A stretch of 64,000 bases of DNA from Herbiconiux sp. (GTDB taxonomy: Bacteria > Actinomycetota > Actinomycetes > Actinomycetales > Microbacteriaceae). A program made the translations under genes and the position numbers. Within the stretch, counting starts at the first letter, position 1. Each line of letters begins with the position of its first letter. Of the stretch, positions 27,322-37,153 are shown piece after piece. The notes below the pieces were generated by a model. That model saw only the letters and a program-made list of their open reading frames with translations, ran no database searches and was not told where the DNA came from. Where the stretch lies: contig NZ_SCVE01000012.1 in the NCBI RefSeq assembly GCF_004297105.1, positions 62,001 through 126,000 of the forward strand, in the 5' to 3' direction.

Positions 27322-28215
27322 TCAGCGGCCGAGGTAGATGGCCGCGGTGTCGATGAGACGCGTGGCGCCCACCTTCGCCGCGATCACCACGCGCGCCTTG
27401 CCGGTGTAGTCGTCGTCGACCGGCAGGAAGGTCACCGGATGCACCACCGCGAGATAGTCGACCTCGACGAGCTGCTCCCCCATCGCCGCCGCCTGCGCGG
27501 CCGCGAGCACGGCGTCGATGCCACGATCGGACGCCGACTCCGCGGCCTCGAGCACGTGCGGCAGCGTGAGCGCTGCACGGCGCTCCCGGGAATCGAGGAA
27601 GCGGTTGCGGCTCGACAGCGCCAGGCCGTCGTCGTCGCGCACGGTGTCGACCACCTCGACCTCGACGGGCATGTTGAGGTCGGCGATCATTCTGCCCACC
27701 AGGTAGACCTGCTGGGCATCCTTCTCGCCGAAGAGCACGACGTCGGGTCCGACGGAGTTGATGAGCTTCGAGACGACCGTGAGCACGCCGTCGAAGTGGC
27801 CGGGGCGGCTGCGGCCCTCGAACAGGCCGCCCACGCGGCCGCCCGTCACGCGGGTGGTGGCGTCGCCGTTCGGGTAGAGCTCGGTGACCTCGGGTGCGAA
27901 CACCAGATCGGCACCGTGCCCGGTGAGGATGCGCACATCCGCGTCGAGGTCGCGCGGGTAGCGCTCGAGGTCGGCCGGGTCGTTGAACTGCAACGGGTTC
28001 ACGAAGATCGACACCACCACGATGTCGGCGAGTTCGGCGGCCCGCTCGACGAGGGCGAGGTGACCCGCATGCAGAGCACCCATCGTGGGCACGAGGGCGA
28101 CACGGGCGCCCGGAGCGGTGACGCGGGCGTCGGCGATGGCCTGGCGCACGCCGGCCACACTGGTGGTGATGCGGGGAGGCTCGAGGCCGACGGCATCCGA
28201 AACGGCTTCTGCCAC
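27322..28215 (-). CDS. panC: Pantoate--beta-alanine ligase
   Basis: Joins pantoate and beta-alanine with ATP, giving pantothenate for coenzyme A. 297 residues. VPTMGALHAGHLALVERA is the adenylylation signature, followed by FVNPLQF, LFGEKDAQQ and the KMSKS-like LALSSRNRFL. AAGGAG precedes GTG 28215. It is downstream of the DUF2520 gene, which encodes a possible ketopantoate-reductase-like protein; panB and panD are not in the window. Confidence 0.96.
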   Translation of the reverse strand: MAEAVSDAVGLEPPRITTSVAGVRQAIADARVTAPGARVALVPTMGALHAGHLALVERAAELADIVVVSIFVNPLQFNDPADLERYPRDLDADVRILTGHGADLVFAPEVTELYPNGDATTRVTGGRVGGLFEGRSRPGHFDGVLTVVSKLINSVGPDVVLFGEKDAQQVYLVGRMIADLNMPVEVEVVDTVRDDDGLALSSRNRFLDSRERRAALTLPHVLEAAESASDRGIDAVLAAAQAAAMGEQLVEVDYLAVVHPVTFLPVDDDYTGKARVVIAAKVGATRLIDTAAIYLGR

Positions 28216-28308
28216 CGGAACTCCTTACTGGAACGGGCGTCGAAGTGCACGACCGCGTCGCCATGTTACCGGGCTTCGCGCGCCTTTCGGCACCGCGAGC
28301 GCCGCCCG

Positions 28309-29013
28309 TCAGCCGGGCAGGGCGCCCCCGTTTCGCGACAGGGCGTTCTCGACCGACGAGCGGATGAGGGGGGCGAGCACACGCCCGGGACCCTCCACCC
28401 CGATCCCACCGAGAAGACCGACCGCCTGCTCCACGATCGCGGTGGAGAACGTCGTGGCGGTCTCGATGGCCTCGGCGTAGGCGGCCCGATCGGCCTCCGC
28501 CACCACCACCGGCTCCCCACCCATCTCCACCACGAGCGCCTGGGCGATCGGCAGCACGGGGGTGGGAGCCGTCACGGCGAAGTACGTTCCGGCCAGGCGG
28601 GCGAGATCGATGCTCGTTCCGGTGAATGACATGGCGGGGTGCACGGCGAGCGGGATGATCCCGGATGCCCGTGCCGGTGCCAGCACGTCGACCCCGAACC
28701 GGGCGGCGGTGTGCATCACCAGCTGCCCCATCTGCCAGGTTCCCGTCTCGGCGAGCCCGGCCACGAGCGTGGCGAGTTCATCCGAGGGCACCGCGAGCAC
28801 GACGAGCTCGCTGCGCTCGACGAGCTCGGGGATGGTGAGCACGGGGACTCCCGGGAGCATCGCATCCGCGCGTTCCCGGCTCGCGTCCGAGATGGCGGAG
28901 ACGCCCACGACGGCGTGACCGGCCCCGGCGAGCGCGGCACCGAGCACGGTGCCCACCCGGCCGGCGCCGACGATGCCGACCCCGAGTCGACCTGTTCGTT
29001 CCGACGGCTTCAT
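28309..29013 (-). CDS. Rossmann-like/DUF2520 oxidoreductase
   Basis: 234 residues: an N-terminal NAD(P)-binding domain (VGIVGAGRVGTVLGAALAGA) and the C-terminal all-helical DUF2520 domain (PLAVHPAMSFTGTSIDLARL). The fold resembles ketopantoate reductase and F420-dependent reductases. Position directly before panC makes a pantothenate-pathway role attractive but unproven. Its ATG overlaps the stop of the upstream PH-domain gene by 4 nt. Confidence 0.9.
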   Translation of the reverse strand: MKPSERTGRLGVGIVGAGRVGTVLGAALAGAGHAVVGVSAISDASRERADAMLPGVPVLTIPELVERSELVVLAVPSDELATLVAGLAETGTWQMGQLVMHTAARFGVDVLAPARASGIIPLAVHPAMSFTGTSIDLARLAGTYFAVTAPTPVLPIAQALVVEMGGEPVVVAEADRAAYAEAIETATTFSTAIVEQAVGLLGGIGVEGPGRVLAPLIRSSVENALSRNGGALPG

Positions 29014-30542
29014 CGTTCTCCTTCTGCCCAGCGGTGCGACCGGTCGGCGGCGGCGGCGCGAACGGCGCCGGCCGACCACTCCTCGAAGGCCGCGGTGCCC
29101 TGCGCACGGTCGGCGACACCCACGGAGGCGCGCACCGGCCCCGACACGGTCTGCAGGGTGAGCTCTACGAGGTCGAGGCGCCGCCGCACGGGCCCCTGCG
29201 TGATGCGCACGCTCTGCACCCGCGCGAGCGGCACCACCGAGAGATGCCGCCACAGGAAGCCCGAGCGCACGAGCACGGCGTCGCCCGAGCGGGCGTAGCC
29301 GGTGCGTCGCCAGGAGAACGGGCGGAGCGGCCAGGCCCGACGGGGCGCGTCGGTGAACGCGCTCTCCACCCGGCCGGAACGGCCCACGAGCCCGTCCAGC
29401 ACCAGCTCGCGGGTCTGCTCGCCCGCCAGCCCCGGAAGCAGCAGCCCGAGCACCTTGCGCACGTCGTCGACGGTGCCCACTGGCAGCATCGTGGTGCTCG
29501 TCTGGGCGTTCGACTCACCGGCCGCCCCTGCCCGGTTGATGCGGATCATCCACCATCCGACCGGCCGCCAGAGCAGCGGCTGCGAGACCTCGATGGCGTG
29601 GATGCGGCCGGGCGGCAGGGTGTCGTTGCTCGTCGAGAGCAGGCCGAAGCCCACCCGCACGCCGTCGGGAGTGGCGGCGATGCTGTAGCGCAGCGACTTC
29701 GTGAAGCGGTTGAAGTAATAGCCGAAGGCGGCGGCGAGCCCCGGGATGATGAGGATGAAGAAGAACTCGCGCCGCCCGAGCAGGCTCGTGGTGAGCACGA
29801 ACACCGCCACCACGATCAGCGCCACCGTGAAGCCGCTGAGCACCAGGGAGAGGATGAGGCGCACGGGCGGGATGCGCACCACGGACTCGGGGGGAGCCGC
29901 ATCCGGATCGAGCTCGGGAGCGAGGAATTCGCGCATCCGCTGGTTCACGACGCCGGATTCGGCCCCCGTCACGGCCGGCGATACCGGCACCGGGGCGGAT
30001 GCGGCCGCCTCCTCCTGCGGCTGAGCGCGGGCGCCCGACGCCAGCTGCAGCACGTCGCGTCGCAGCCGGTCGGCCTCGGCCGAGCCGAGGTAGGAGAGCT
30101 GCACCTTCGCGTCCTGCCCTGCGACGCTCACGTCGAGCTTGGCCGCGCCGAAGATCCGTGCGAAGAGCGGCCGGCTGATCGCGACACCCTGCACGCGGTC
30201 GAGCCGCGCCCGGCGGTGCGTGCGGAAGAGGATGCCACTGCGCACCTCCACCACGTCGTCGCCCACGCGGAAGGTGTGCATGCGCCAGGAGGCGTAGAAG
30301 ATCACGATGCCGAGGATGAGCACGGCCGCCACGATCACGGCGGCCCAGCCGATCTGGCCGCGCTCGTATGCGGTCTGCAACGGATCACCCGGCAGGTCGG
30401 GCGCGCCGAACACCCACTCCACGAGCCGCTCGCGGAAGTTCGAGAGCACGAAGCCGAGCACGGCGATCAGGATGATTCCGCCGCGCAGCAGCGGGGTGGC
30501 CGGGTGGAGCCGGTGCCACTCGCCGTCGGTGAGGTCGTTCAC
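29010..30542 (-). CDS. PH domain-containing membrane protein (YdbT-like)
   Basis: 510 residues with bacterial PH (bPH_2/DUF304) domains, each after a pair of membrane segments. Visible PH-type motifs are GILFRTHRRARLDRVQGVAI, GLLSTSNDTLPPGRIHAIEV and GFLWRHLSVVPLARVQSVRI, i.e. three repeats. YdbS/YdbT-type pairs affect sensitivity to antimicrobials in Bacillus; the role in actinobacteria is unknown. It works with the smaller PH protein encoded 10 bp upstream. Confidence 0.9.
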   Translation of the reverse strand: MNDLTDGEWHRLHPATPLLRGGIILIAVLGFVLSNFRERLVEWVFGAPDLPGDPLQTAYERGQIGWAAVIVAAVLILGIVIFYASWRMHTFRVGDDVVEVRSGILFRTHRRARLDRVQGVAISRPLFARIFGAAKLDVSVAGQDAKVQLSYLGSAEADRLRRDVLQLASGARAQPQEEAAASAPVPVSPAVTGAESGVVNQRMREFLAPELDPDAAPPESVVRIPPVRLILSLVLSGFTVALIVVAVFVLTTSLLGRREFFFILIIPGLAAAFGYYFNRFTKSLRYSIAATPDGVRVGFGLLSTSNDTLPPGRIHAIEVSQPLLWRPVGWWMIRINRAGAAGESNAQTSTTMLPVGTVDDVRKVLGLLLPGLAGEQTRELVLDGLVGRSGRVESAFTDAPRRAWPLRPFSWRRTGYARSGDAVLVRSGFLWRHLSVVPLARVQSVRITQGPVRRRLDLVELTLQTVSGPVRASVGVADRAQGTAAFEEWSAGAVRAAAADRSHRWAEGER

Positions 30543-30552
30543 GGCTGAGCGG

Positions 30553-31059
30553 TCACAATCCCACGCGGCGCGATTCGGCCAGCGACACGAGCTCGTCGCG
30601 CAGACGGTTGGCGTCGGCCTCGACGAGGCCCGGGATGCTCACTCCCGTGGCCGCCGCGGCCGTGACGAACTTCAACTCGGCGAGGCCGAGCGCCCGGGCG
30701 ACGGGGCCCCGGTTGATGTCGATGAGCTGCATCCGGCCGTAGGGAACCGACACCACGCGGTGGAACATGATGCCGCGTCTGAACTCGAGGTCGTCGTCCC
30801 GCAGCCGGTAGCCGATCGAGCGCACCCGGCGCGGAGCGAAGGCGAGCACGAGCCCACCCACGACGGCGGCCGCCGCGAGGGCGGCCCAGCCGAACCAGGC
30901 GCCGAGCAGGATGAACGGCACCGTGATGCCGCAGAGCACCAACGCTCCGATGGCGCTCGACACGAGCTCGACGCCGACGTACTTCGGGCTGACCCCGCGC
31001 CACTCCCCGTCGAAGGTCAAGCGGTTCGACGCGGTGACGGGTTCTCCGCTCTCGGACAC
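30553..31059 (-). CDS. PH domain-containing membrane protein (YdbS-like)
   Basis: 168 residues: two membrane segments (about 30-75) and one bPH_2 domain with GIMFHRVVSVPYGRMQLIDI and a conserved C-terminal LPGLVEADANRLRDEL-like helix. GTG 31059 is chosen; it lies 7 nt after the DUF3180 stop. It is the small partner of the three-domain PH protein. Confidence 0.88.
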   Translation of the reverse strand: MSESGEPVTASNRLTFDGEWRGVSPKYVGVELVSSAIGALVLCGITVPFILLGAWFGWAALAAAAVVGGLVLAFAPRRVRSIGYRLRDDDLEFRRGIMFHRVVSVPYGRMQLIDINRGPVARALGLAELKFVTAAAATGVSIPGLVEADANRLRDELVSLAESRRVGL

Positions 31060-31066
31060 TCGGTTC

Positions 31067-31519
31067 TCACTTCGCTTCCGGTTCGTCAGGCGGCAGGGTG
31101 CACATCCGCTCGGCCACGAGGCCGGCGACGAGAAGCGTCGCACCGCCCAGGGCGGCGGCGAACCCGGGCCACAACGAGCCTACATCGGCCACGACGGGGC
31201 GGGTCAGGAGGAAGACCACGATGCCCACGCCGAAGCCTGCGATCAGGCCGCCGACGAGGCTCGACGCCTTGGCGAGCACGACGACGCGCATGGCCCGGAA
31301 CGGGTTGATGCGGGTCGCCGAGGTGCCGCGGATGGAGCGCCGGATGGGCACGGCGAGCGCCACCACGACGGCCGCAGCGGCCACCAGGGTGATCGCGAGC
31401 GTGTACGGAGGGATGAGCACGGGCATGCCGCCCGCGGCCAGCGCCACCTCGAGCACGAAGCCCACGATCGCGCCCACCAGGCCGAAGGCGATCACGGTCC
31501 AGGAGCGGGTGTGCGTCAC
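31067..31519 (-). CDS. DUF3180 domain-containing membrane protein
   Basis: 150 residues with four membrane segments and the DUF3180 features RSIRGTSATRINPFRAMRVV and VLAKASSLVGGLIAGFGVGI. The family is almost always encoded directly after folK in actinobacteria, as here. GTG 31519 overlaps the folK stop (GTGA). Function unknown. Confidence 0.9.
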   Translation of the reverse strand: MTHTRSWTVIAFGLVGAIVGFVLEVALAAGGMPVLIPPYTLAITLVAAAAVVVALAVPIRRSIRGTSATRINPFRAMRVVVLAKASSLVGGLIAGFGVGIVVFLLTRPVVADVGSLWPGFAAALGGATLLVAGLVAERMCTLPPDEPEAK

Positions 31520-32067
31520 CGCGGCTCCCCGGCATAGGGGCGCAGGGTGGTCTCGGGGATGCGGGCCAGCAGCGCGTCGATGCGGCCGTGACCCGGCAGC
31601 ACCGCATCCGGTTCGATCTCGAGCCACGGCACCAGCACGAAGTCGCGCACGGCGGCGCGCGGATGCGGCAGCGTGAGACGCTCGGTGTCGAGCTCGACCG
31701 AGGCGAAGGTGATGATGTCGACGTCGAGCGTGCGGTCGCCCCAGCGTTCGGCGCGCACCCGGCCGTGGTCGTTCTCGATGCGGTTCACCACGGTGAGCAG
31801 CTCGTCGGGGTGGAGGCTGGTGCGGATGGCGGCGACCGCGTTCAGGTACGACGGAGCATCGAGGTCGATGCCATCCGGTTTCACGGCCGTGGTCTCGTAG
31901 AGGCGCGACATCGCGGTGACCTCCACACCCTCGGTGGCGCGCAGCTCGTCGACCGCCGCGAGGATGGTGGCCTCGCGGTCGCCCAGGTTGCTGCCGAAGG
32001 CGAGCACCGCGGGGAGACGGATGGTGCGCCGCTCGACGCTCTCGACGGCCCGGTTGTTCGGATTCAT
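31516..32067 (-). CDS. folK: 2-amino-4-hydroxy-6-hydroxymethyldihydropteridine diphosphokinase
   Basis: Transfers pyrophosphate to hydroxymethyl-dihydropterin in folate synthesis. 183 residues; LAFGSNLGDREATILAAV at the start of the core, then RWGDRTLDVDII, the HPPK signature. ATG 32067 overlaps the folB stop (ATGA). Confidence 0.96.
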   Translation of the reverse strand: MNPNNRAVESVERRTIRLPAVLAFGSNLGDREATILAAVDELRATEGVEVTAMSRLYETTAVKPDGIDLDAPSYLNAVAAIRTSLHPDELLTVVNRIENDHGRVRAERWGDRTLDVDIITFASVELDTERLTLPHPRAAVRDFVLVPWLEIEPDAVLPGHGRIDALLARIPETTLRPYAGEPR

Positions 32068-32450
32068 GTGGTGGCCCCTGGTCGTGCGCGTCGGCGGGTG
32101 ATCGTGATGGAGACGTCGGAGAAGGGAACGGTGATGGGAGCGTCGGGCTTGTGCACCACGACCCTCACACGCTCGACCGGAGGATGCGCGAGCACCACGC
32201 CCGCGACACGCTCGGCGAGCGTCTCGATCAGGTCGACGGGGTCGGCGGACACGGCCTCGGCGATCTCGACGGAGAGCTCGCCGTAGTGCACGGTCTGCGC
32301 GAGATCGTCGCCGGATGCGGCACCCGCGGTGTCGAGGGCGAGCTCGACGTCGATCACGAAGCGCTGGCCGTTCTCGCGCTCGAAGTCGAACACGCCATGG
32401 TGGGCGAACACCTCGAGGCCGGTGATGGTGAGGAGGTCGAGCTCGGTCAC
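32064..32450 (-). CDS. folB: Dihydroneopterin aldolase
   Basis: Converts dihydroneopterin to hydroxymethyl-dihydropterin and glycolaldehyde. 128 residues, with GLEVFAHHGVFDFERENGQR and VHKPDAPI typical of FolB. GTG 32450 overlaps the folP stop (GTGA). Confidence 0.95.
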   Translation of the reverse strand: MTELDLLTITGLEVFAHHGVFDFERENGQRFVIDVELALDTAGAASGDDLAQTVHYGELSVEIAEAVSADPVDLIETLAERVAGVVLAHPPVERVRVVVHKPDAPITVPFSDVSITITRRRARPGATT

Positions 32451-33268
32451 ATCCGCTCCCCTGCTGGTTCTTCGGCGCCGGCGGTCCATGCGGCGGCGAC
32501 GTCGAGTGCCGCTCTGGTCATCGTCACATCATGCACCCGCACGCCCCACACGCCCTCGCGGGCGGCGAGCGCGGCCAGCACCGCCGAGGCCAGGTCGCGC
32601 TCGGAGGCGTGGGCGCTGCCCGGAACGAGCTCGCCGAGGAAGCGCTTGCGCGATGCACCGATGAGCACCGGCAGGCCGAGGGCGGTGAAGCGGTCGAGGT
32701 GGCCGAGGAGCGTCCAGTTGTGGGCCGCGTGCTTGGCGAAACCGAGCCCGGGGTCGATGATCAGGCGCGACGGGTCGACCCCCTTGATGATGAGCTGGGC
32801 GGCGCGGTACTCGATCTCGCCGAGCACCTCGCTCACGACATCGCGATAGCGGGCGTTGAGCGCCATCGTGTCGCTCTGGCCGCGCCAGTGCATCACCACG
32901 AAGCGGGCTCCGGAGGCGACGATCAGGTCGTCCATCTCGGGATCGGCGAGCCCGCCCGACACATCGTTGACGATCGAGGCGCCGGCCGCGATGGCCGCGT
33001 CGGCGGTGGCGGCGTTCATGGTGTCGATGCTCACCGTGATACCGCGGGCCACGAGCTCCCGCACCACGGGGAGCACGCGGCGCTGCTCCTCCGAGATCGC
33101 GATGCGTGTCGCACCGGGGCGGGTGGATTCGCCGCCGACGTCGATGATGTCGGCGCCGCGGGCCACGAGGCCGACGGCATGGCGCACGGCGGCGTCGCGG
33201 TCGAACCAGAGTCCGCCGTCGCTGAACGAGTCGGGGGTGACGTTGACGATGCCGAGGATCTCGGTCAC
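32447..33268 (-). CDS. folP: Dihydropteroate synthase
   Basis: Condenses the pterin diphosphate with p-aminobenzoate; the target of sulfonamides. 273 residues with ILGIVNVTPDSFSDGG, DVGGESTRPGA, DPGLGFAKHAAHNW and the phosphate-binding GASRKRFLG. GTG 33268 overlaps the folE stop (GTGA). Intact, with no sign of a resistance-type insertion. Confidence 0.96.
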   Translation of the reverse strand: MTEILGIVNVTPDSFSDGGLWFDRDAAVRHAVGLVARGADIIDVGGESTRPGATRIAISEEQRRVLPVVRELVARGITVSIDTMNAATADAAIAAGASIVNDVSGGLADPEMDDLIVASGARFVVMHWRGQSDTMALNARYRDVVSEVLGEIEYRAAQLIIKGVDPSRLIIDPGLGFAKHAAHNWTLLGHLDRFTALGLPVLIGASRKRFLGELVPGSAHASERDLASAVLAALAAREGVWGVRVHDVTMTRAALDVAAAWTAGAEEPAGERM

Positions 33269-33915
33269 GGCGTGGCTCCTCGGGTGGGGGCGGCGATGAG
33301 CGACATCAGTTCGGCGCGGGCCGCCGGCTCCGCGAGCGAGCCGCGCGCCGCGAGCGTGACGGTGGTGCTGGCGGTCTGGCGGGGGCCGCGAGCGGTGACG
33401 CAGCCGTGCCGGGCGTCGAGCACCACGAGCACGCCGCGGGCACCGAGACCGCGTTCGATCGCTTCGGCGATGTCGTCGGTGAGGCGCTCCTGCAGCTGGG
33501 GGCGGGATGCGGCGCACTCGATCACGGAGACGATCCCGCCGAGGCCCGCGATGATGCGGTCGGGCTCATAGGCGACGTGGGCGACACCCTCGAAGGGCAG
33601 CAGATGGTGCTCGCAGACGGAGCGGAAGGCGATGTCGCGGAGCAGCACGGGGCGGCCGGAGGGCGACGACTCGGGTTCACCGGCGGCAGCCTGGGCAGGT
33701 GGCCGCGGGTTCGCCGGAGTGGCCGCATCCGGGGTCTCGAAGGTGGAGCCCAGAGCGCCGGCAGGGTCGTGCCCGACGCCCGCGTACAGCTCGGCGTACA
33801 GCTCGGCCACGCGCCGAGGGGTGTCGCGGAGCTCTGCGCGCGCGGGGTCGTCTCCGACCGCGGCCAGCAGCTCGGCGACCGCGGCCTCGATCCGCTGCCG
33901 GTCGACGGTGGCCAC
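33265..33915 (-). CDS. folE: GTP cyclohydrolase I
   Basis: Opens GTP to dihydroneopterin triphosphate, the first folate step. 216 residues. Zinc and catalytic residues lie in SVCEHHLLPF and HGCVTARG; QERLTDDIAEAI is also typical. Between the FETPD and PVLLRDIAF segments there is a Pro/Ala-rich stretch of about 25 residues (about 62-87) that the family normally lacks. GTG 33915 lies 5 nt after the ftsH stop. Confidence 0.95.
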   Translation of the reverse strand: MATVDRQRIEAAVAELLAAVGDDPARAELRDTPRRVAELYAELYAGVGHDPAGALGSTFETPDAATPANPRPPAQAAAGEPESSPSGRPVLLRDIAFRSVCEHHLLPFEGVAHVAYEPDRIIAGLGGIVSVIECAASRPQLQERLTDDIAEAIERGLGARGVLVVLDARHGCVTARGPRQTASTTVTLAARGSLAEPAARAELMSLIAAPTRGATP

Positions 33916-33920
33916 GGCGG

Positions 33921-35933
<2,013 letters not shown>

Positions 35934-36083
35934 GTCTCTTCATCGCTTTGGTGCCGCGGGTACCGGCACGATGCTTATGTCGTTGTGCCAGGGTACCCGC
36001 CGCGCGCTGGACGCCGCCTCCATGTTCCCCGTGGGCGTAACAAGCGCTCCGCCGTGCCGCACACGGCGCGCTTGCGCGCCCAT

Positions 36084-36125
36084 CCTGACGGTTCGCTCGA
36101 GTCATGACGAGCGCGGGACGTCAGG
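36084..36125. repeat. Palindromic repeat, copy A
   Basis: CCTGACG (36084-36090) pairs with CGTCAGG (36119-36125). The 28-nt interior is 10 nt, the palindrome GTCATGAC (36101-36108), then 10 nt. The stop codon of the DUF559 remnant lies inside the centre. Same architecture as copies B and C. Confidence 0.75.
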
Positions 36126-36392
36126 CCCGACGCGGCCCTCGCGCACACCCGCCTCGAGGAGCAGGGCGCGGAGCACAGGTGGGCGGATCGCCTCCGCCCA
36201 ACCCCAGCGAACGACCCGGTGCCCGCGGTGCCGGATCGCATCCTCCCGGCGCTTCTCCTCCCACACGATCTCACCGGGCGAGCGCCCGTTCGCGAACTCC
36301 TCGTCGATGTACTTGCCCTTGCCGTCGGATTCACCCACGACGTTCTCGGCCTCCCACCAGAAGTCCACCTCGTAGTGACGGCCGTGCTCAAC
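36102..36392 (-). pseudogene. Remnant of a DUF559-type endonuclease-like protein
   Basis: About 96 C-terminal codons remain: GRHYEVDFWWEAENVVGESD and then KGKYIDEEF, IVWEEKRREDAI and HRVVRWGWAEAI. These match the C-terminal endonuclease-like (VSR/DUF559) domain of AbiEi-like actinobacterial proteins of about 300 residues. The N-terminal two thirds are missing: upstream, the frame stays open to 36566 but encodes nothing recognisable and runs into repeat copy B. No start codon with a ribosome site is seen, so it is probably not expressed. It interrupts the usual hpt-ftsH adjacency. Confidence 0.7.
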
Positions 36393-36521
36393 CCGTCGGC
36401 CCGCAACGTCGTGAGGTGCTCGATCATGCGGCCATCGTTTCGCGGCCACGCCCCGTTCGGATGCCCTCACCGCGTTCTGGGGAGAAGCACCCCCGATGCA
36501 TCCGCCGTGCAGGAGCAGTGG

Positions 36522-36583
36522 ATGCGCCCGTTCTGACGAAGTGCACGTGTCATGACAAGCGCGCACCGTCAGAACGGGCGCAT
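36522..36583. repeat. Palindromic repeat, copy B
   Basis: A perfect 17-bp stem (36522-36538 with 36567-36583, arm ATGCGCCCGTTCTGACG) around a 28-nt interior with GTCATGAC (36549-36556) exactly at its centre. It lies 11 bp beyond the hpt stop and may also end that transcript. Confidence 0.85.
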
Positions 36584-36593
36584 GTGCCAGGCG

Positions 36594-37145
36594 CTAGCTG
36601 TAGACGTGCGGGGCGAGGATGCCGATCGACTTGAGGTTGCGGTAGCGCTCGGCGTAGTCGAGGCCGTACCCCACCACGAAGGCGTTCGGGATCTCGTACC
36701 CCACGTACTTCACGTCGATCTCGACCTTGGCCGCCTCCGGCTTGCGGAGCAGGGCGCAGATCTCCACCGACTCCGGGCCGCGCGAACGGAGGTTGGCGAG
36801 CAACCACGAGAGGGTGAGGCCCGAGTCGATGATGTCTTCGACGATGAGCACCTTGCGGCCGGTGATGTCGGTGTCGAGGTCTTTCAGGATGCGCACGACG
36901 CCGCTCGACTGCGTGCCCGAACCGTAGGAGGAGACCGCCATCCAGTCCATGTTGATCTGCATGGTGAGGGCCCGAGCGAGGTCGGCCATCACCATCACCG
37001 CACCCTTCAGAACGCCCACGATCAGCAGGTCTTGACCCGCGTAGTCGGCCTCGATCTGGCGCGCCAGCTCCTCGATCTTCGCCTGGATCTGTTCCTTCGT
37101 GAACAGAACCTCGCTGATGTCCGACGGCACGTCGACGGTGTCCAT
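36594..37145 (-). CDS. hpt: Hypoxanthine phosphoribosyltransferase
   Basis: Salvages hypoxanthine and guanine with PRPP. 183 residues with the PRPP-binding [18 protein letters not shown] and the upstream [19 protein letters not shown]. It starts 8 nt after the tilS stop, the usual tilS-hpt pairing in actinobacteria and firmicutes. Confidence 0.96.
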   Translation of the reverse strand: MDTVDVPSDISEVLFTKEQIQAKIEELARQIEADYAGQDLLIVGVLKGAVMVMADLARALTMQINMDWMAVSSYGSGTQSSGVVRILKDLDTDITGRKVLIVEDIIDSGLTLSWLLANLRSRGPESVEICALLRKPEAAKVEIDVKYVGYEIPNAFVVGYGLDYAERYRNLKSIGILAPHVYS

Positions 37146-37153
37146 GTAATCTC

